Shown here one piece after another: positions 1 to 8,048 of a stretch of DNA of 64,000 nucleotides. Origin of the DNA: Flavobacteriaceae bacterium (GTDB lineage: Bacteria; Bacteroidota; Bacteroidia; Flavobacteriales; Flavobacteriaceae); assembly GCA_018402135.1 (NCBI GenBank), contig JAGYJF010000006.1, positions 62,001 to 126,000 on the forward strand. The letters are read 5' to 3'. The notes below the pieces were generated by a model, which was not told the DNA's origin, ran no database searches, and saw only the letters and a program-made list of their open reading frames with translations. The stretch's first letter is position 1. The number at the start of each line of letters is the position of its first letter. The position numbers and the translations under genes were made by a program.

Positions 1-783
1 AATAAAGATGGTATATCGGTGCCGCTTTCCACTTTTGTAGATGTGGTGCCTGATGCCGGACCCGATTATACCGTAAGATTTAATCTGCTAAGAGCTGCCG
101 AAGTTACCGGAGCGCCTGCCTCTGGCTATAGTTCAGCCGAAGCTCTAAATGCCCTTGAGAAAGTGGCTGCAGAAGTGTTGCCATCCGATATTACTTATAG
201 TTGGAATGCCATGAGCTATCAAGAGAAAAAAGCTTCAGGTCAGTTGTTGGTAGTTTTTTCGTTTTCTCTCTTTTTTGTATTTTTAATTTTAGCAGCCCAA
301 TACGAAAGTTGGAGCATGCCACTTGCCATATTATTAGGAACCCCTTTTGCACTTATGGGAGCTTTCGGATTTTTATATGTCGCGCGACTGTTTAGTGAAA
401 GTTATCTAACTAATATATTTGTTCAAGTTTCATTGGTGATGTTAATAGCCATGGCCGCTAAAAACGCCATCCTAATTGTTGAATTTGCAAAGTTAAAATT
501 TGATGAAGGTTTAAGCCTATTTGATGCGGCTGTTGAAGCAGCTACCCTGCGTTTCAGACCTATTTTAATGACTACTTTCGCCTTTATTCTAGGAATTTTA
601 CCGCTATTGCTGGCCAGTGGTGCCGGTGCTGAAGCCAGAAAGGTGATGGGGGTAGCGCTCCTCGGAGGTATGGCCGTAGCCACAGCCATTGGTGTATTAA
701 TGTATCCCATGCTTTTTGTGTTGATTGGAAAATGGGCTGGCTACGAAAAAAACAGAACCGTTCAACCTAAAAATGATCAATGA
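1..783 (+). CDS. RND efflux permease, HAE1/AcrB type, C-terminal part (5' end outside window)
   Basis: This is the last 260 codons of an inner-membrane proton-driven drug/hydrophobe exporter. The reading frame is open from base 1, so the start lies upstream of the window. The visible part holds the end of the periplasmic porter domain (about 1-70) and then the second membrane half, with hydrophobic segments from about residue 80 to the end. It contains the family-typical AAKNAILIVEFAK stretch and the RFRPILMT motif after it. Its stop overlaps the start of the following outer-membrane factor gene (ATGA overlap), so the two are translationally coupled parts of one tripartite pump. The membrane-fusion subunit is presumably upstream. 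Substrate cannot be told from this fragment. Confidence 0.93.
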   Translation, partial: NKDGISVPLSTFVDVVPDAGPDYTVRFNLLRAAEVTGAPASGYSSAEALNALEKVAAEVLPSDITYSWNAMSYQEKKASGQLLVVFSFSLFFVFLILAAQYESWSMPLAILLGTPFALMGAFGFLYVARLFSESYLTNIFVQVSLVMLIAMAAKNAILIVEFAKLKFDEGLSLFDAAVEAATLRFRPILMTTFAFILGILPLLLASGAGAEARKVMGVALLGGMAVATAIGVLMYPMLFVLIGKWAGYEKNRTVQPKNDQ

Positions 784-2192
784 TGAAGTTGAGAATAATT
801 CTAATCTGCTCAATGGTTGTTCTTTTAGTAGGCTGCAAAGCTGGCAAAAATTATAATGGCTCAGACCTGAACGTACCTGATAGTTTTTATTTTGAAGAAG
901 AACTTCATACACCTGAAACAATTGCAATCAATACTCGAAATTTAAGCAAAGACAGTATCGCAGATCTTGATTTTTTTAATCTGTTTAAGGATCCTGTTCT
1001 TCATAACTTATTACAAAAAGCCTTACAATACAATCAAAATTTAAATATAGCAGCCCAAACGATTGTGCAGGCGCAGGATGGCTTAATTGTACAACGCGCA
1101 TCTATGTTACCAAATGTAGGCATGGAAGCAGGTGCTAGCCATGGTAATTTTCAAGGAGTATTGTTACCAGATGTTCAAACCACATTTTACGCTACTGCCT
1201 TTGCCAGTTGGGAAATTGATTTTTGGGGAAAATTTAGACGATTGAATGAGGCCGCTAAAGCTAGAATCGTTCAAAGTGAAGAAGGCTATCGCGCTACAAA
1301 ATTAAGTTTGGTCACCTCTGTTGCTTCTAATTATTTTCTGTTATTAGATTATAAAAACCGTTTGGAAATTTCAGAACGCAACCTCGCGCTTCGCGATAGT
1401 GTACTTCAAATTATTGAGCAACGCTTTGAAAAAGGTATCGTAGCTGAAATTGATGTGAACCAAGCCCAAATTAAACGCGCGGTAGCTGCCGAAGCCATTC
1501 CACTTTGGAAACGTTTTATTGCCCAAACCGAACATCGCATTAGTTTGCTCACGGGCGCCAATCCGGGTCGTATTATTACCGAAACCAGATTACTGGATAT
1601 TGATACCGCTATTGCGATTCCCAAAGGATTACCCATCGATTTATTATTGCGACGTCCTGATATTGTAGCGGCTGAACAAAATTTAAAAGCACAAAATGCG
1701 CTAACTGGTGCTGCAAAAGCCAATTTGTTACCCAACATTAGTTTAACAGGCTTGTTAGGGGTTGCTTCTAATGAGCTCTCTACCCTAACCGACGGACCAC
1801 TCGCGTGGAATGTAGGTGGCTCTATTTTGGGACCTTTGTTTAATTTTGGGCGTTTACAACGGCAAGTCAATATAGAAGAAAGCAAAACCTCCCAAGCATT
1901 TTTAGCCTATGAGCGCACCATTTTAGACGCCTTTAGGTCGGTAGAAGATGCCTTGATTGAGATATCCACCTTAAAAGAGCAACTTAAGGCCAGACAACAA
2001 CGTTTGGTTGCTTCTTTAAACGCCCAATATCTGTCGGGTAAACGCTATGACAAAGGCGTAACGAGTTATCTTGAATTTTTAGAATCACAGCGCCAAGCTT
2101 TTGAATCGGAATTAAACTACACTGAAACACGACGCGAGTTATTGAACGCTTACGTCAATTTATACGGCGTTCTTGGCGGTGGTTGGGAGTAA
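780..2192 (+). CDS. RND efflux outer-membrane factor, NodT/TolC-like lipoprotein
   Basis: A 470-residue outer-membrane channel subunit of the efflux pump begun by the preceding permease. The N-terminus has a lipoprotein signal with lipobox LLVGC (Cys19), as in the NodT subfamily. Two tandem OEP-type halves follow, with the familiar stretches ASWEIDFWGKFRR and LLLRRPDIVAAEQNL in the middle and SYLEFLESQRQAFESEL near the C-terminus. Length is normal for the family. The start codon overlaps the permease stop by four bases, which fixes the start and implies coupling. It should form the trimeric exit duct across the outer membrane. Assignment is firm; substrate range is unknown. Confidence 0.93.
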   Translation: MMKLRIILICSMVVLLVGCKAGKNYNGSDLNVPDSFYFEEELHTPETIAINTRNLSKDSIADLDFFNLFKDPVLHNLLQKALQYNQNLNIAAQTIVQAQDGLIVQRASMLPNVGMEAGASHGNFQGVLLPDVQTTFYATAFASWEIDFWGKFRRLNEAAKARIVQSEEGYRATKLSLVTSVASNYFLLLDYKNRLEISERNLALRDSVLQIIEQRFEKGIVAEIDVNQAQIKRAVAAEAIPLWKRFIAQTEHRISLLTGANPGRIITETRLLDIDTAIAIPKGLPIDLLLRRPDIVAAEQNLKAQNALTGAAKANLLPNISLTGLLGVASNELSTLTDGPLAWNVGGSILGPLFNFGRLQRQVNIEESKTSQAFLAYERTILDAFRSVEDALIEISTLKEQLKARQQRLVASLNAQYLSGKRYDKGVTSYLEFLESQRQAFESELNYTETRRELLNAYVNLYGVLGGGWE

Positions 2193-2298
2193 TTCAGAAT
2201 ACTTTATGTTGTTGATATGGCCTATTATCCATTGTATGTAACAAATTAGTAAACCCACACACTTATAGTCATCGATCTAACTTACATAAAATAACATC

Positions 2299-2478
2299 AT
2301 GAAAAAAATCCTGATCATCAATGCCCTTGTATGGGCGGTAGTCATTCTTACAGCTGCCTATTTATTTAAAGAGGTACCACAAATGAAATTGTTTCTTATC
2401 GTGCTTATTTCAGCATCTAGTATCATTCATTTAGCCATGACCTTTTATCTAAAAAAACAAAAAGCTTTATATGATTAA
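2299..2478 (+). CDS. small two-helix membrane protein
   Basis: A 59-codon ORF starting with ATG and a lysine-rich N-terminus (MKKILIIN). Two hydrophobic segments, about residues 4-22 and 31-51, are separated by a short polar loop (FKEVPQM), and the protein ends in a basic tail (KKQKALYD). That pattern is typical of real small inner-membrane proteins. It is 106 bases after the efflux gene and 16 bases before another small membrane ORF in the same direction, so the two may be co-transcribed. I do not recognise a family and assign no function. Support is composition and topology only. Confidence 0.6.
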   Translation: MKKILIINALVWAVVILTAAYLFKEVPQMKLFLIVLISASSIIHLAMTFYLKKQKALYD

Positions 2479-2494
2479 TTTATAACGCTTAGTT

Positions 2495-2647
2495 ATGAAA
2501 TTCAAACAATTTGTATGGATACTAATATTAGTGGTATTGCTACTAAGTACCCCTTTTTTGGCCTCTTTAATAGGCGATACTGTTAACTGGAGCTGGTTTG
2601 ACTATACCGTAATGGGGATTTTATCTGCAAGATCTAAATACGGTTGA
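2495..2647 (+). pseudogene. small membrane protein, apparently 3'-truncated
   Basis: A 50-codon ORF beginning MKFKQFVWIL with one strong transmembrane segment (about 7-26), then a short extracytoplasmic loop (DTVNWSWFDYTV) and the beginning of what looks like a second helix (MGIL). At that point the sequence changes to SARSKYG and stop, which is merely the antisense of the end of the TPR gene on the other strand. Proteins of this shape would be expected to continue through a second membrane helix, so I infer that the 3' end was lost at a junction around 2615-2626. It could instead be a genuine 50-residue protein overlapping its convergent neighbour by 46 bases. Confidence 0.45.
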
Positions 2648-3603
2648 ATGATGCTACCTTGACCTTTGTCTTCGTAGGCTTTCACACCAACTAGCAGATG
2701 TTCCAAAGCTTCTTCATAATTTTCTTGTAAAAGGTACACTTGCCCAATTTCGGTGCGATAGGTGGCACAACGCTCTTCGCCAACATGGTATTTGCATAGT
2801 TCCCATGACGCTACATAATCTTTTAAGGCATTATCGTAATCCTTGGCTTTGATGTACACTTCACCGCGATACGAATGCGCTCTAACAGGAACAAAAATTT
2901 CTTGAGGTGCCTTCGTTTTAACCACTTCCAAACAATAGTCAGCTGCTTGGTAAGCTTTTTCAAATTCGCCTAATTCTCCATAACCTGTGATCAAATTAAA
3001 CTGTGCAATGGCTACGGCACTGTAGTTTTCGGCTTTTTCTAACAATGGCACTGCTTTGTTGGTGTATTCCACAGACTTCTGGTAATCTTCCATCACCATA
3101 TACAGCACACCAAGCGATCTGAAGGCGCTTCCTAAACCGCCATCGTCTCCTGTGACTTCGTAAATTTCAATCGCCTTAAATAAAACTTCCTGTGCCTTAT
3201 CTAATTGGCGCGTGTTCATATAATCTATAGAAAGTGTTCTGTAAGTGTCAGCAATCTGCTTTTGGTCTGTACCTTTTAAATAGTAACCTAATGCTTTTTC
3301 AGAATGATACACCACGGAATCTGGCGGGAATACCCCATTATAGCCATGCCAGTTTGCTAATTCTTCGTGAATTTGACCAATAATACTGTCTTGTTCGGTT
3401 TCTAAACTCCGCTTTAAGTTTTGTAGTCCCACAGAATGGTAAGCTTCAAAATCCTCTCCTGTGTAGGCGTTGGCGCGCAACCACGACAGGCAGGAGTCTA
3501 TGGCTTGCTTATTTAAATCTTTAGTTTTGAGGTCTTCACTTTGAGAAAGTGCAGCAATTGTCCAAAAGAAACAAATAAATAATACGATTGGTTGATTTTT
3601 CAT
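2602..3603 (-). CDS. secreted TPR-repeat protein, possibly truncated at the C-terminus
   Basis: A 333-residue protein with a signal peptide (about 1-20, ending ALSQ) followed by consecutive tetratricopeptide repeats from about residue 75 to 325 (recognisable units around ADTYRTLSIDYMNTRQLDKA, GSAFRSLGVLYMVMEDYQKS and EIGQVYLLQENYEEALEHL). In Flavobacteriia such periplasmic TPR arrays often form the sensor half of larger kinases or LuxR/AraC-type regulators with a transmembrane helix and an output domain. Here the protein stops in mid-repeat: after PYLDLAD the last six residues are antisense to the convergent small membrane ORF. I infer loss of the C-terminal output region. A stand-alone TPR protein remains possible. 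No catalytic function is visible. Confidence 0.7.
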   Translation of the reverse strand: MKNQPIVLFICFFWTIAALSQSEDLKTKDLNKQAIDSCLSWLRANAYTGEDFEAYHSVGLQNLKRSLETEQDSIIGQIHEELANWHGYNGVFPPDSVVYHSEKALGYYLKGTDQKQIADTYRTLSIDYMNTRQLDKAQEVLFKAIEIYEVTGDDGGLGSAFRSLGVLYMVMEDYQKSVEYTNKAVPLLEKAENYSAVAIAQFNLITGYGELGEFEKAYQAADYCLEVVKTKAPQEIFVPVRAHSYRGEVYIKAKDYDNALKDYVASWELCKYHVGEERCATYRTEIGQVYLLQENYEEALEHLLVGVKAYEDKGQGSIIQPYLDLADKIPITV

Positions 3604-3651
3604 CAGTCTTTATAACGATATAGTTTAAAGACTTGAGGCTTGGGTTAAAGA

Positions 3652-3684
3652 TAAAAAAAAAGCGCTACCATCTGGCAACGCTTT
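3652..3684 (-). terminator. rho-independent terminator of lysA
   Basis: On the minus strand an 11-bp stem (arms 3674-3684 and 3659-3669, with G-U pairs) with a four-base loop is followed by a run of at least seven T (3653-3660). It lies directly downstream of the lysA stop. Confidence 0.8.
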
Positions 3685-3688
3685 AAAA

Positions 3689-4894
3689 TTATAAGGTAAT
3701 TTCTACCTGATTGTGAATAATATCATCAAATGTTTCGCGCTTTCTTATTAAATGCGCTTTGCCCTGATACCACAATACCTCTGCCGGTCTGTAGCGCGAG
3801 TTGTAATTGCTTGCCATGGTAAAACAATAAGCGCCTGCGTTTTTAAAGGCCAAAATGTCGCCTTCGGTGATTTCATTGATGCGACGGTTGTTGGCAAAGG
3901 TGTCTGTCTCGCAAATGTATCCTACCACCGTGTAAAAACGCTCTTTGCCATTCGGATTCGAAATATTGTAAATCTCATGCTGTGAGCCGTACAACATAGG
4001 TCTTATCAAATGGTTAAAACCTGAATCTACCTGAGCAAAAACCGTTGAGGTGGTTTGTTTTACCACATTCACTTTGGTTAAAAAGTATCCGGCTTCACTC
4101 ACCAAAAACTTGCCTGGTTCAAAAGCTAGCGTCAATTCTTTGCCGTATTCTTTGCAAAACTGGTTAAATCGTTTGGTGAGTTTGGTGCCTAATTCTTCAA
4201 TATTGGTTTCAATATCTCCTGCTTTGTAAGGTACTTTAAATCCGGAACCAAAGTCGATAAATTCTAAGTTTTCGAAATTCTTGGCAGTTTCAAATAAAAT
4301 TTCGCTGGCGTATAAAAACACATCAATATCTAAGATATCACTACCGGTGTGCATGTGAATGCCATTGATATTCATTTTTGTGTTTTCAACAATACGTAAA
4401 ATATGCGGAATCTGATGAATGGAGATACCAAATTTACTATCAATATGTCCTACCGAAATGTTGCTGTTACCACCGGCCATTACATGCGGATTAATTCTAA
4501 TACAAACTGGAATTGTAGGATGTTTAGTGCCAAACTGCTCTAAAATAGATAGGTTATCAATATTAATTTGAACACCTAATTTGGCAGCCGTTTCAATTTC
4601 TTCAAGAGAAACCCCGTTTGGTGTGAATATGATGTTTTCCGGTTTAAAACCTGCTTTCAGCCCTAAATTAACCTCTTGAATAGACACCGTATCGAGTCCT
4701 GAACCCAATGTGTTAAACAATTTTAAGACTGAAATATTGGAGAGTGCCTTCACAGCATAATTAAGTCGCAACTGTTTTACCTTACTAAATGCATCGGTTA
4801 AGCGTTTGTACTGTGCTGTAATTTTTTCAGCATTGTACACATAAACCGGACTACCAAAGTCCTTTGCAATTTGAAGTAAGATTTTTGATTCCAT
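3689..4894 (-). CDS. lysA: diaminopimelate decarboxylase
   Basis: PLP enzyme of fold type III that decarboxylates meso-diaminopimelate to L-lysine, the last step of lysine synthesis, in the cytoplasm. At 401 residues it has normal length. The N-terminal TIM barrel carries the PLP-lysine motif NYAVKALSN (Lys49), the glycine-rich HVMAGGNSNISVGHIDSKFG stretch, and HMHTGSD. The C-terminal beta domain has the EPGKFLVSEAG, CETDTFA and GAYCFTMASNYNSRYRP motifs that contribute substrate and PLP contacts, including the Cys-Glu pair across the dimer interface. It stands alone between the TPR gene and sucC and has its own terminator. The ATG at 4894 gives the usual N-terminus. Very confident. Confidence 0.96.
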   Translation of the reverse strand: MESKILLQIAKDFGSPVYVYNAEKITAQYKRLTDAFSKVKQLRLNYAVKALSNISVLKLFNTLGSGLDTVSIQEVNLGLKAGFKPENIIFTPNGVSLEEIETAAKLGVQINIDNLSILEQFGTKHPTIPVCIRINPHVMAGGNSNISVGHIDSKFGISIHQIPHILRIVENTKMNINGIHMHTGSDILDIDVFLYASEILFETAKNFENLEFIDFGSGFKVPYKAGDIETNIEELGTKLTKRFNQFCKEYGKELTLAFEPGKFLVSEAGYFLTKVNVVKQTTSTVFAQVDSGFNHLIRPMLYGSQHEIYNISNPNGKERFYTVVGYICETDTFANNRRINEITEGDILAFKNAGAYCFTMASNYNSRYRPAEVLWYQGKAHLIRKRETFDDIIHNQVEITL

Positions 4895-5020
4895 TGTAAT
4901 GATTAAATTAAATAAGTTGCGAAACTATGAAGTAATTTTTTATTTAAAGTTAGATTTTCCTTAAAAAGTGTCCATAAAAGCGAAATATTTTAGTAGAAGA
5001 TAAATACCCTTTAAAAATTA

Positions 5021-5051
5021 TTGCTTAAACGTGTAAGTATGGTTATTTTTG
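5021..5051 (+). promoter_or_regulatory. Bacteroidota-type promoter of sucC
   Basis: TTG at 5021-5023 and TATTTTTG at 5044-5051 are separated by 20 bases, matching the Bacteroidota -33 TTG / -7 TAnnTTTG consensus. The predicted transcription start leaves a leader of about 15 bases before the sucC ATG. Confidence 0.65.
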
Positions 5052-5070
5052 CTGAGCAAAATAAATAAGC

Positions 5071-6261
5071 ATGAATCTACACGAATATCAAGGAAAAGAA
5101 ATATTAAGCAATTTTGGTGTGCGCATACAGCGCGGTATAGTAGCCAAAAGTGCGCAAGATGCAGTAACAGCTGCAAAACAGTTAACAGCCGAAACAGGAA
5201 CCTCGTGGTATGTAATTAAAGCACAGGTACATGCTGGTGGTCGCGGTAAAGGGGGTGGCGTTAAATTGGCTAAAAACCTTCAAGAAGTAGAAGCCGTTGC
5301 TGGTAATATTATTGGTATGAATTTGATTACACCACAAACTTCAGCCGAAGGTAAAAAGGTGCATCAAGTTTTAATTGCCGAAGATGTTTACTATCCTGGT
5401 GAAAGCGAAACTTCTGAATTTTATATGTCGGTGCTTTTAAACCGTGCTAAAGGCCGCAATATGATTATGTATTCTACCGAAGGCGGCATGGATATTGAAA
5501 CCGTTGCCGAGCAAACACCACACTTAATTTTTACTGAAGAAGTAGACCCTGCAACTGGCTTAATGCCGTTTCAAGCAAGACGAATTGCCTTTAATTTAGG
5601 TTTGTCGGGTACGGCGTTTAAAGAAATGACCAAATTTGTGAGTGCACTTTATACAGCTTATGTGAAATCGGACGCCTCTTTATTTGAAATCAACCCGGTT
5701 TTAAAAACCAGTGATAATTTAATAATGGCAGTTGATGCCAAAGTTACGATAGACGACAATGCGCTTTACAGACATAAGGATTATGTGAATTTAAGAGATT
5801 TGCGTGAAGAAAACCCAATAGAAGTAGAAGCAGGCGCTTTAGGTCTTAACTATGTTGATTTGGATGGAAATGTTGGATGTATGGTAAACGGCGCTGGATT
5901 GGCAATGGCAACCATGGATTTAATTAAGCAAGCTGGTGGTGAGCCTGCAAACTTCTTAGATGTTGGCGGTACAGCCGATGCCGCTAGAGTAGAGGCAGCT
6001 TTTAAAATCATTTTGAAAGATCCAGCAGTTAAAGCTATTTTAATCAATATCTTTGGTGGCATTGTACGTTGCGATCGTGTAGCACAGGGCGTAATTGATG
6101 CGTATAAAAACATGGGCAACATAAACGTACCAATCATTGTGCGTTTACAAGGCACCAATGCCGATATCGCAAAAGAATTGATTGATAATTCTGGTTTAGA
6201 CGTAATGAGCGCTACAGAATTTCAAGAAGCTGCTGATAAAGTTCAAGCGGTATTGTCTTAA
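5071..6261 (+). CDS. sucC: succinyl-CoA synthetase (ADP-forming) beta subunit
   Basis: Beta subunit of the TCA-cycle enzyme that interconverts succinyl-CoA and succinate with substrate-level phosphorylation. The 396 residues begin with the canonical MNLHEYQGKEIL. An ATP-grasp domain occupies about 1-240, with the nucleotide loop AQVHAGGRGKGGGVK (about 51-65) and the metal-site stretch FEINPV (about 208). The C-terminal CoA-ligase-type domain has NGAGLAMATMDLIK and INIFGGIVRCDRVA. The alpha subunit (sucD) is not adjacent; in this phylum the two are often unlinked. An insertion sequence begins 25 bases after the stop, and its end supplies the terminator hairpin. Confidence 0.97.
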   Translation: MNLHEYQGKEILSNFGVRIQRGIVAKSAQDAVTAAKQLTAETGTSWYVIKAQVHAGGRGKGGGVKLAKNLQEVEAVAGNIIGMNLITPQTSAEGKKVHQVLIAEDVYYPGESETSEFYMSVLLNRAKGRNMIMYSTEGGMDIETVAEQTPHLIFTEEVDPATGLMPFQARRIAFNLGLSGTAFKEMTKFVSALYTAYVKSDASLFEINPVLKTSDNLIMAVDAKVTIDDNALYRHKDYVNLRDLREENPIEVEAGALGLNYVDLDGNVGCMVNGAGLAMATMDLIKQAGGEPANFLDVGGTADAARVEAAFKIILKDPAVKAILINIFGGIVRCDRVAQGVIDAYKNMGNINVPIIVRLQGTNADIAKELIDNSGLDVMSATEFQEAADKVQAVLS

Positions 6262-6286
6262 TATAACCACTTCTAGAAATATACAA

Positions 6287-6302
6287 GAGGTCGTCTAAAA
6301 AG
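6287..6302. repeat. left terminal inverted repeat of the IS
   Basis: The segment from 6287 begins GAGGTCGTCTAAAAAG. Its partner is the reverse complement of 7987-8001; the two agree at 12 of 15 positions. Confidence 0.6.
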
Positions 6303-6327
6303 TAATTTTTAGGCGATTTTCTTTTTT
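6291..6327 (+). terminator. hairpin terminator at the left IS end, serving sucC
   Basis: An 11-bp stem (arms 6291-6301 and 6306-6316, one G-U pair), a GTAA loop and a T-rich tract at 6317-6327 interrupted by one C. Read in the sucC direction it would stop transcription entering the IS. Confidence 0.75.
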
Positions 6328-6409
6328 GTGTATTTTTAGTTTATTGTTTTTTTTTGATATGCTGTGTTAAAAGTTCGATTTTTAAAAAAGTAAAAGCTAT
6401 TTTATATAG

Positions 6410-7939
6410 CTAAACTGTACTTTTAAGGTTATGTGCCATTGCAATTAACCCTATTTCTACATTTACTTTATCAATTCCTCTTAACATAAATCGTTTAAAG
6501 TTCATATTGTGTTTTATGTTTCCAAAAACAGCTTCCACATCCCAGCAGCGTTGCTTTCTTTTAGCGATTCCTTGCTCACTGATAAGTAGCGTTTTTGCTT
6601 TTGCTTTTAGCCGTATGAGATTGTAATTGCGTTCTATGATACGATTGTCTTTGGATTTATGACAGAGACTTCTAAGTGGACATCCTTGGCAGTTTTGAGC
6701 TTGGTAGCGATGTATTTCTTGTTCAAAACCATTTTGTGTTTTCTTTTTATAACTACCTATATTGGCCATGGCTTGTCCCATAGGACAGTAATAGGTGTCT
6801 GTTTCTTTATGATATTGGAGCTGGTCTGGATGGAAGGGATTTGTTTTTTCTTTCTTTTTGTCTTGTTGTTCTTTATGGAAGTAGTTGTATTTTACAAAAG
6901 CGGTAATGTTTTTATCTTCTAAATCGGTATAATTTTCTTCACTTCCATAACCTGCATCTGCGGTTAATGTTTGTGGTGTTTCATTATAGTTTTCAATATG
7001 GTCTGCTACATGGTCTTTTAGTGTAGTGGTATCTGCTGTGGTTTGCGCTAGTGTATAATTGGTAAGGTATTGGTTATTGGTGGAGGCCTGTATATTATAC
7101 CCAGGTTTGAGCTGTCCGTTTTGCAGATGGTCGTCTTTCATTCTCATAAAAGTGGCATCGGGATCTGTTTTGCTATAGCTGTTACGTGCTTTTAAAATAG
7201 CTTCTTGTTTTTGGTACTTTGCCATATTGGTAGGCCAGTTCTTTTTGGCATAATTGAGCTTCTGCTTGACTTTCTTGTCGATGTCTTTGCCTTTTAAGGC
7301 ATCATTGATCTGGTTGATGGTGGCTTCTATTTTATGGATATCTATGGCTTCAAAGTCTGGCTGATTGGGCGTTTTTTGTTCTTCTTTATAAACTTTTTCA
7401 ACATAAGACCAGAGTTCATTTAGTTGCTTTTTAATACGCTCCTTACTGGTTTTTATACTCTTGCCCCATACAAAAGTGTAACGATTGGCATTGGCCTCTA
7501 TCTTGGTGCCGTCTACAAAAATATCTTTTAAGGATAGTACACCTTCTTCTGCAAGCAATACAACAACTTGATGGAAGATTTTTTTTAAATGCTTTTGCAG
7601 GCGTTTGCCTCTAAAATCGTTTATGGTATTGTGATCTGGCTTGCTCTGTCCACTAAGCCACATAAAATGAATGTTCTCGTGTAAGGCTTGTTCTATCTTT
7701 CTTGAAGAATATAAGTTACGTAAATAGGCATAAATAATAACCTTGAGTAACATACGCGGATGATAGCTCGAGGTGCCTCCCCCTTTGTAGCTCTTTTCTA
7801 ATGCGCTAATATCAACATGGTCGATAATCGTGTTTACAATACGTACAGGATGATGTGCTGGTACCAAATCATCATAACTTGGTGGTAATAGACTTAACTG
7901 ATCTTGGTTATAGGTCTTAAAAATAACTTTTCTGCTCAT
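6410..7939 (-). CDS. IS1182-family DDE transposase
   Basis: A 509-residue transposase that appears intact. The N-terminal DUF772-like region (about 20-115) includes PRMLLKVIIYAYLRNLYSSRKIE and PDHNTINDFR, typical of the IS1182/IS5-like group. Candidate DDE residues are Asp143 in IFVDGTKIEANANRYTF, Asp328 in LTADAGYGSEENY and Glu469 in WDVEAVFGNIKHNM. Between the second and third acidic residue a cysteine-rich insert (YYCPMGQ, then NCQGCPLRSLCHK) resembles the zinc-ribbon-like DDE insertion of this family. The ORF runs almost end to end inside the inverted repeats. Nothing indicates frameshift or decay, so the element may be active. Confidence 0.93.
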   Translation of the reverse strand: MSRKVIFKTYNQDQLSLLPPSYDDLVPAHHPVRIVNTIIDHVDISALEKSYKGGGTSSYHPRMLLKVIIYAYLRNLYSSRKIEQALHENIHFMWLSGQSKPDHNTINDFRGKRLQKHLKKIFHQVVVLLAEEGVLSLKDIFVDGTKIEANANRYTFVWGKSIKTSKERIKKQLNELWSYVEKVYKEEQKTPNQPDFEAIDIHKIEATINQINDALKGKDIDKKVKQKLNYAKKNWPTNMAKYQKQEAILKARNSYSKTDPDATFMRMKDDHLQNGQLKPGYNIQASTNNQYLTNYTLAQTTADTTTLKDHVADHIENYNETPQTLTADAGYGSEENYTDLEDKNITAFVKYNYFHKEQQDKKKEKTNPFHPDQLQYHKETDTYYCPMGQAMANIGSYKKKTQNGFEQEIHRYQAQNCQGCPLRSLCHKSKDNRIIERNYNLIRLKAKAKTLLISEQGIAKRKQRCWDVEAVFGNIKHNMNFKRFMLRGIDKVNVEIGLIAMAHNLKSTV

Positions 7940-7971
7940 CCTTAAAGTTAAGAGTTATCAGAAAAAAATGC

Positions 7972-8001
7972 AAAAAAAAAGACTGCCTTTTCAGACAGCC
8001 T
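7972..8001 (-). terminator. hairpin terminator at the right IS end, serving the porin operon
   Basis: On the minus strand a 9-bp stem (arms 8001-7993 and 7988-7980, two G-U pairs) closes a GAAA tetraloop and is followed by eight T. In the opposite direction two pairs become A-C mismatches, so it is directional. It ends the long minus-strand operon and blocks entry into the IS. Confidence 0.8.
7987..8001. repeat. right terminal inverted repeat of the IS
   Basis: Reverse complement reads AGGCTGTCTGAAAAG and matches the left end at 12 of 15 positions. It coincides with the first arm of the terminator hairpin. Confidence 0.6.
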
Positions 8002-8048
8002 TTTTTTGTTGCGCTATTATTTGAAATTGTCTGAAAAACTTTAGTGTA

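Larger units (their letters stand above)
6287..8001 (-). mobile_element. IS1182-family insertion sequence, about 1.7 kb
   Basis: One transposase ORF on the minus strand is bounded by imperfect terminal inverted repeats. The left end (6288-6302) and the right end read inward (8001-7987) match at 12 of 15 positions, sharing the pattern AGG, two variable bases, GTCT, one variable base, AAAAG. The size fits the IS1182 family. I see no convincing target-site duplication; some members make none or long ones. Both ends fold into terminator-like hairpins. The element sits between sucC and a porin gene and disrupts no recognisable ORF. Exact outer boundaries are uncertain by a few bases. Confidence 0.75.

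Noticed and set aside
423-710. Minus-strand ORF opposite the efflux permease, and many similar antisense frames elsewhere (for example 1406-1885, 5850-6158, 13390-13914)
   Set aside because: They lie entirely inside well-supported genes on the other strand, have no recognisable motif and show the composition of shadow frames.
5071-6261. sucC without sucD as a broken operon
   Set aside because: In Bacteroidota sucC and sucD are commonly unlinked, so separation is not evidence of the IS having removed sucD.
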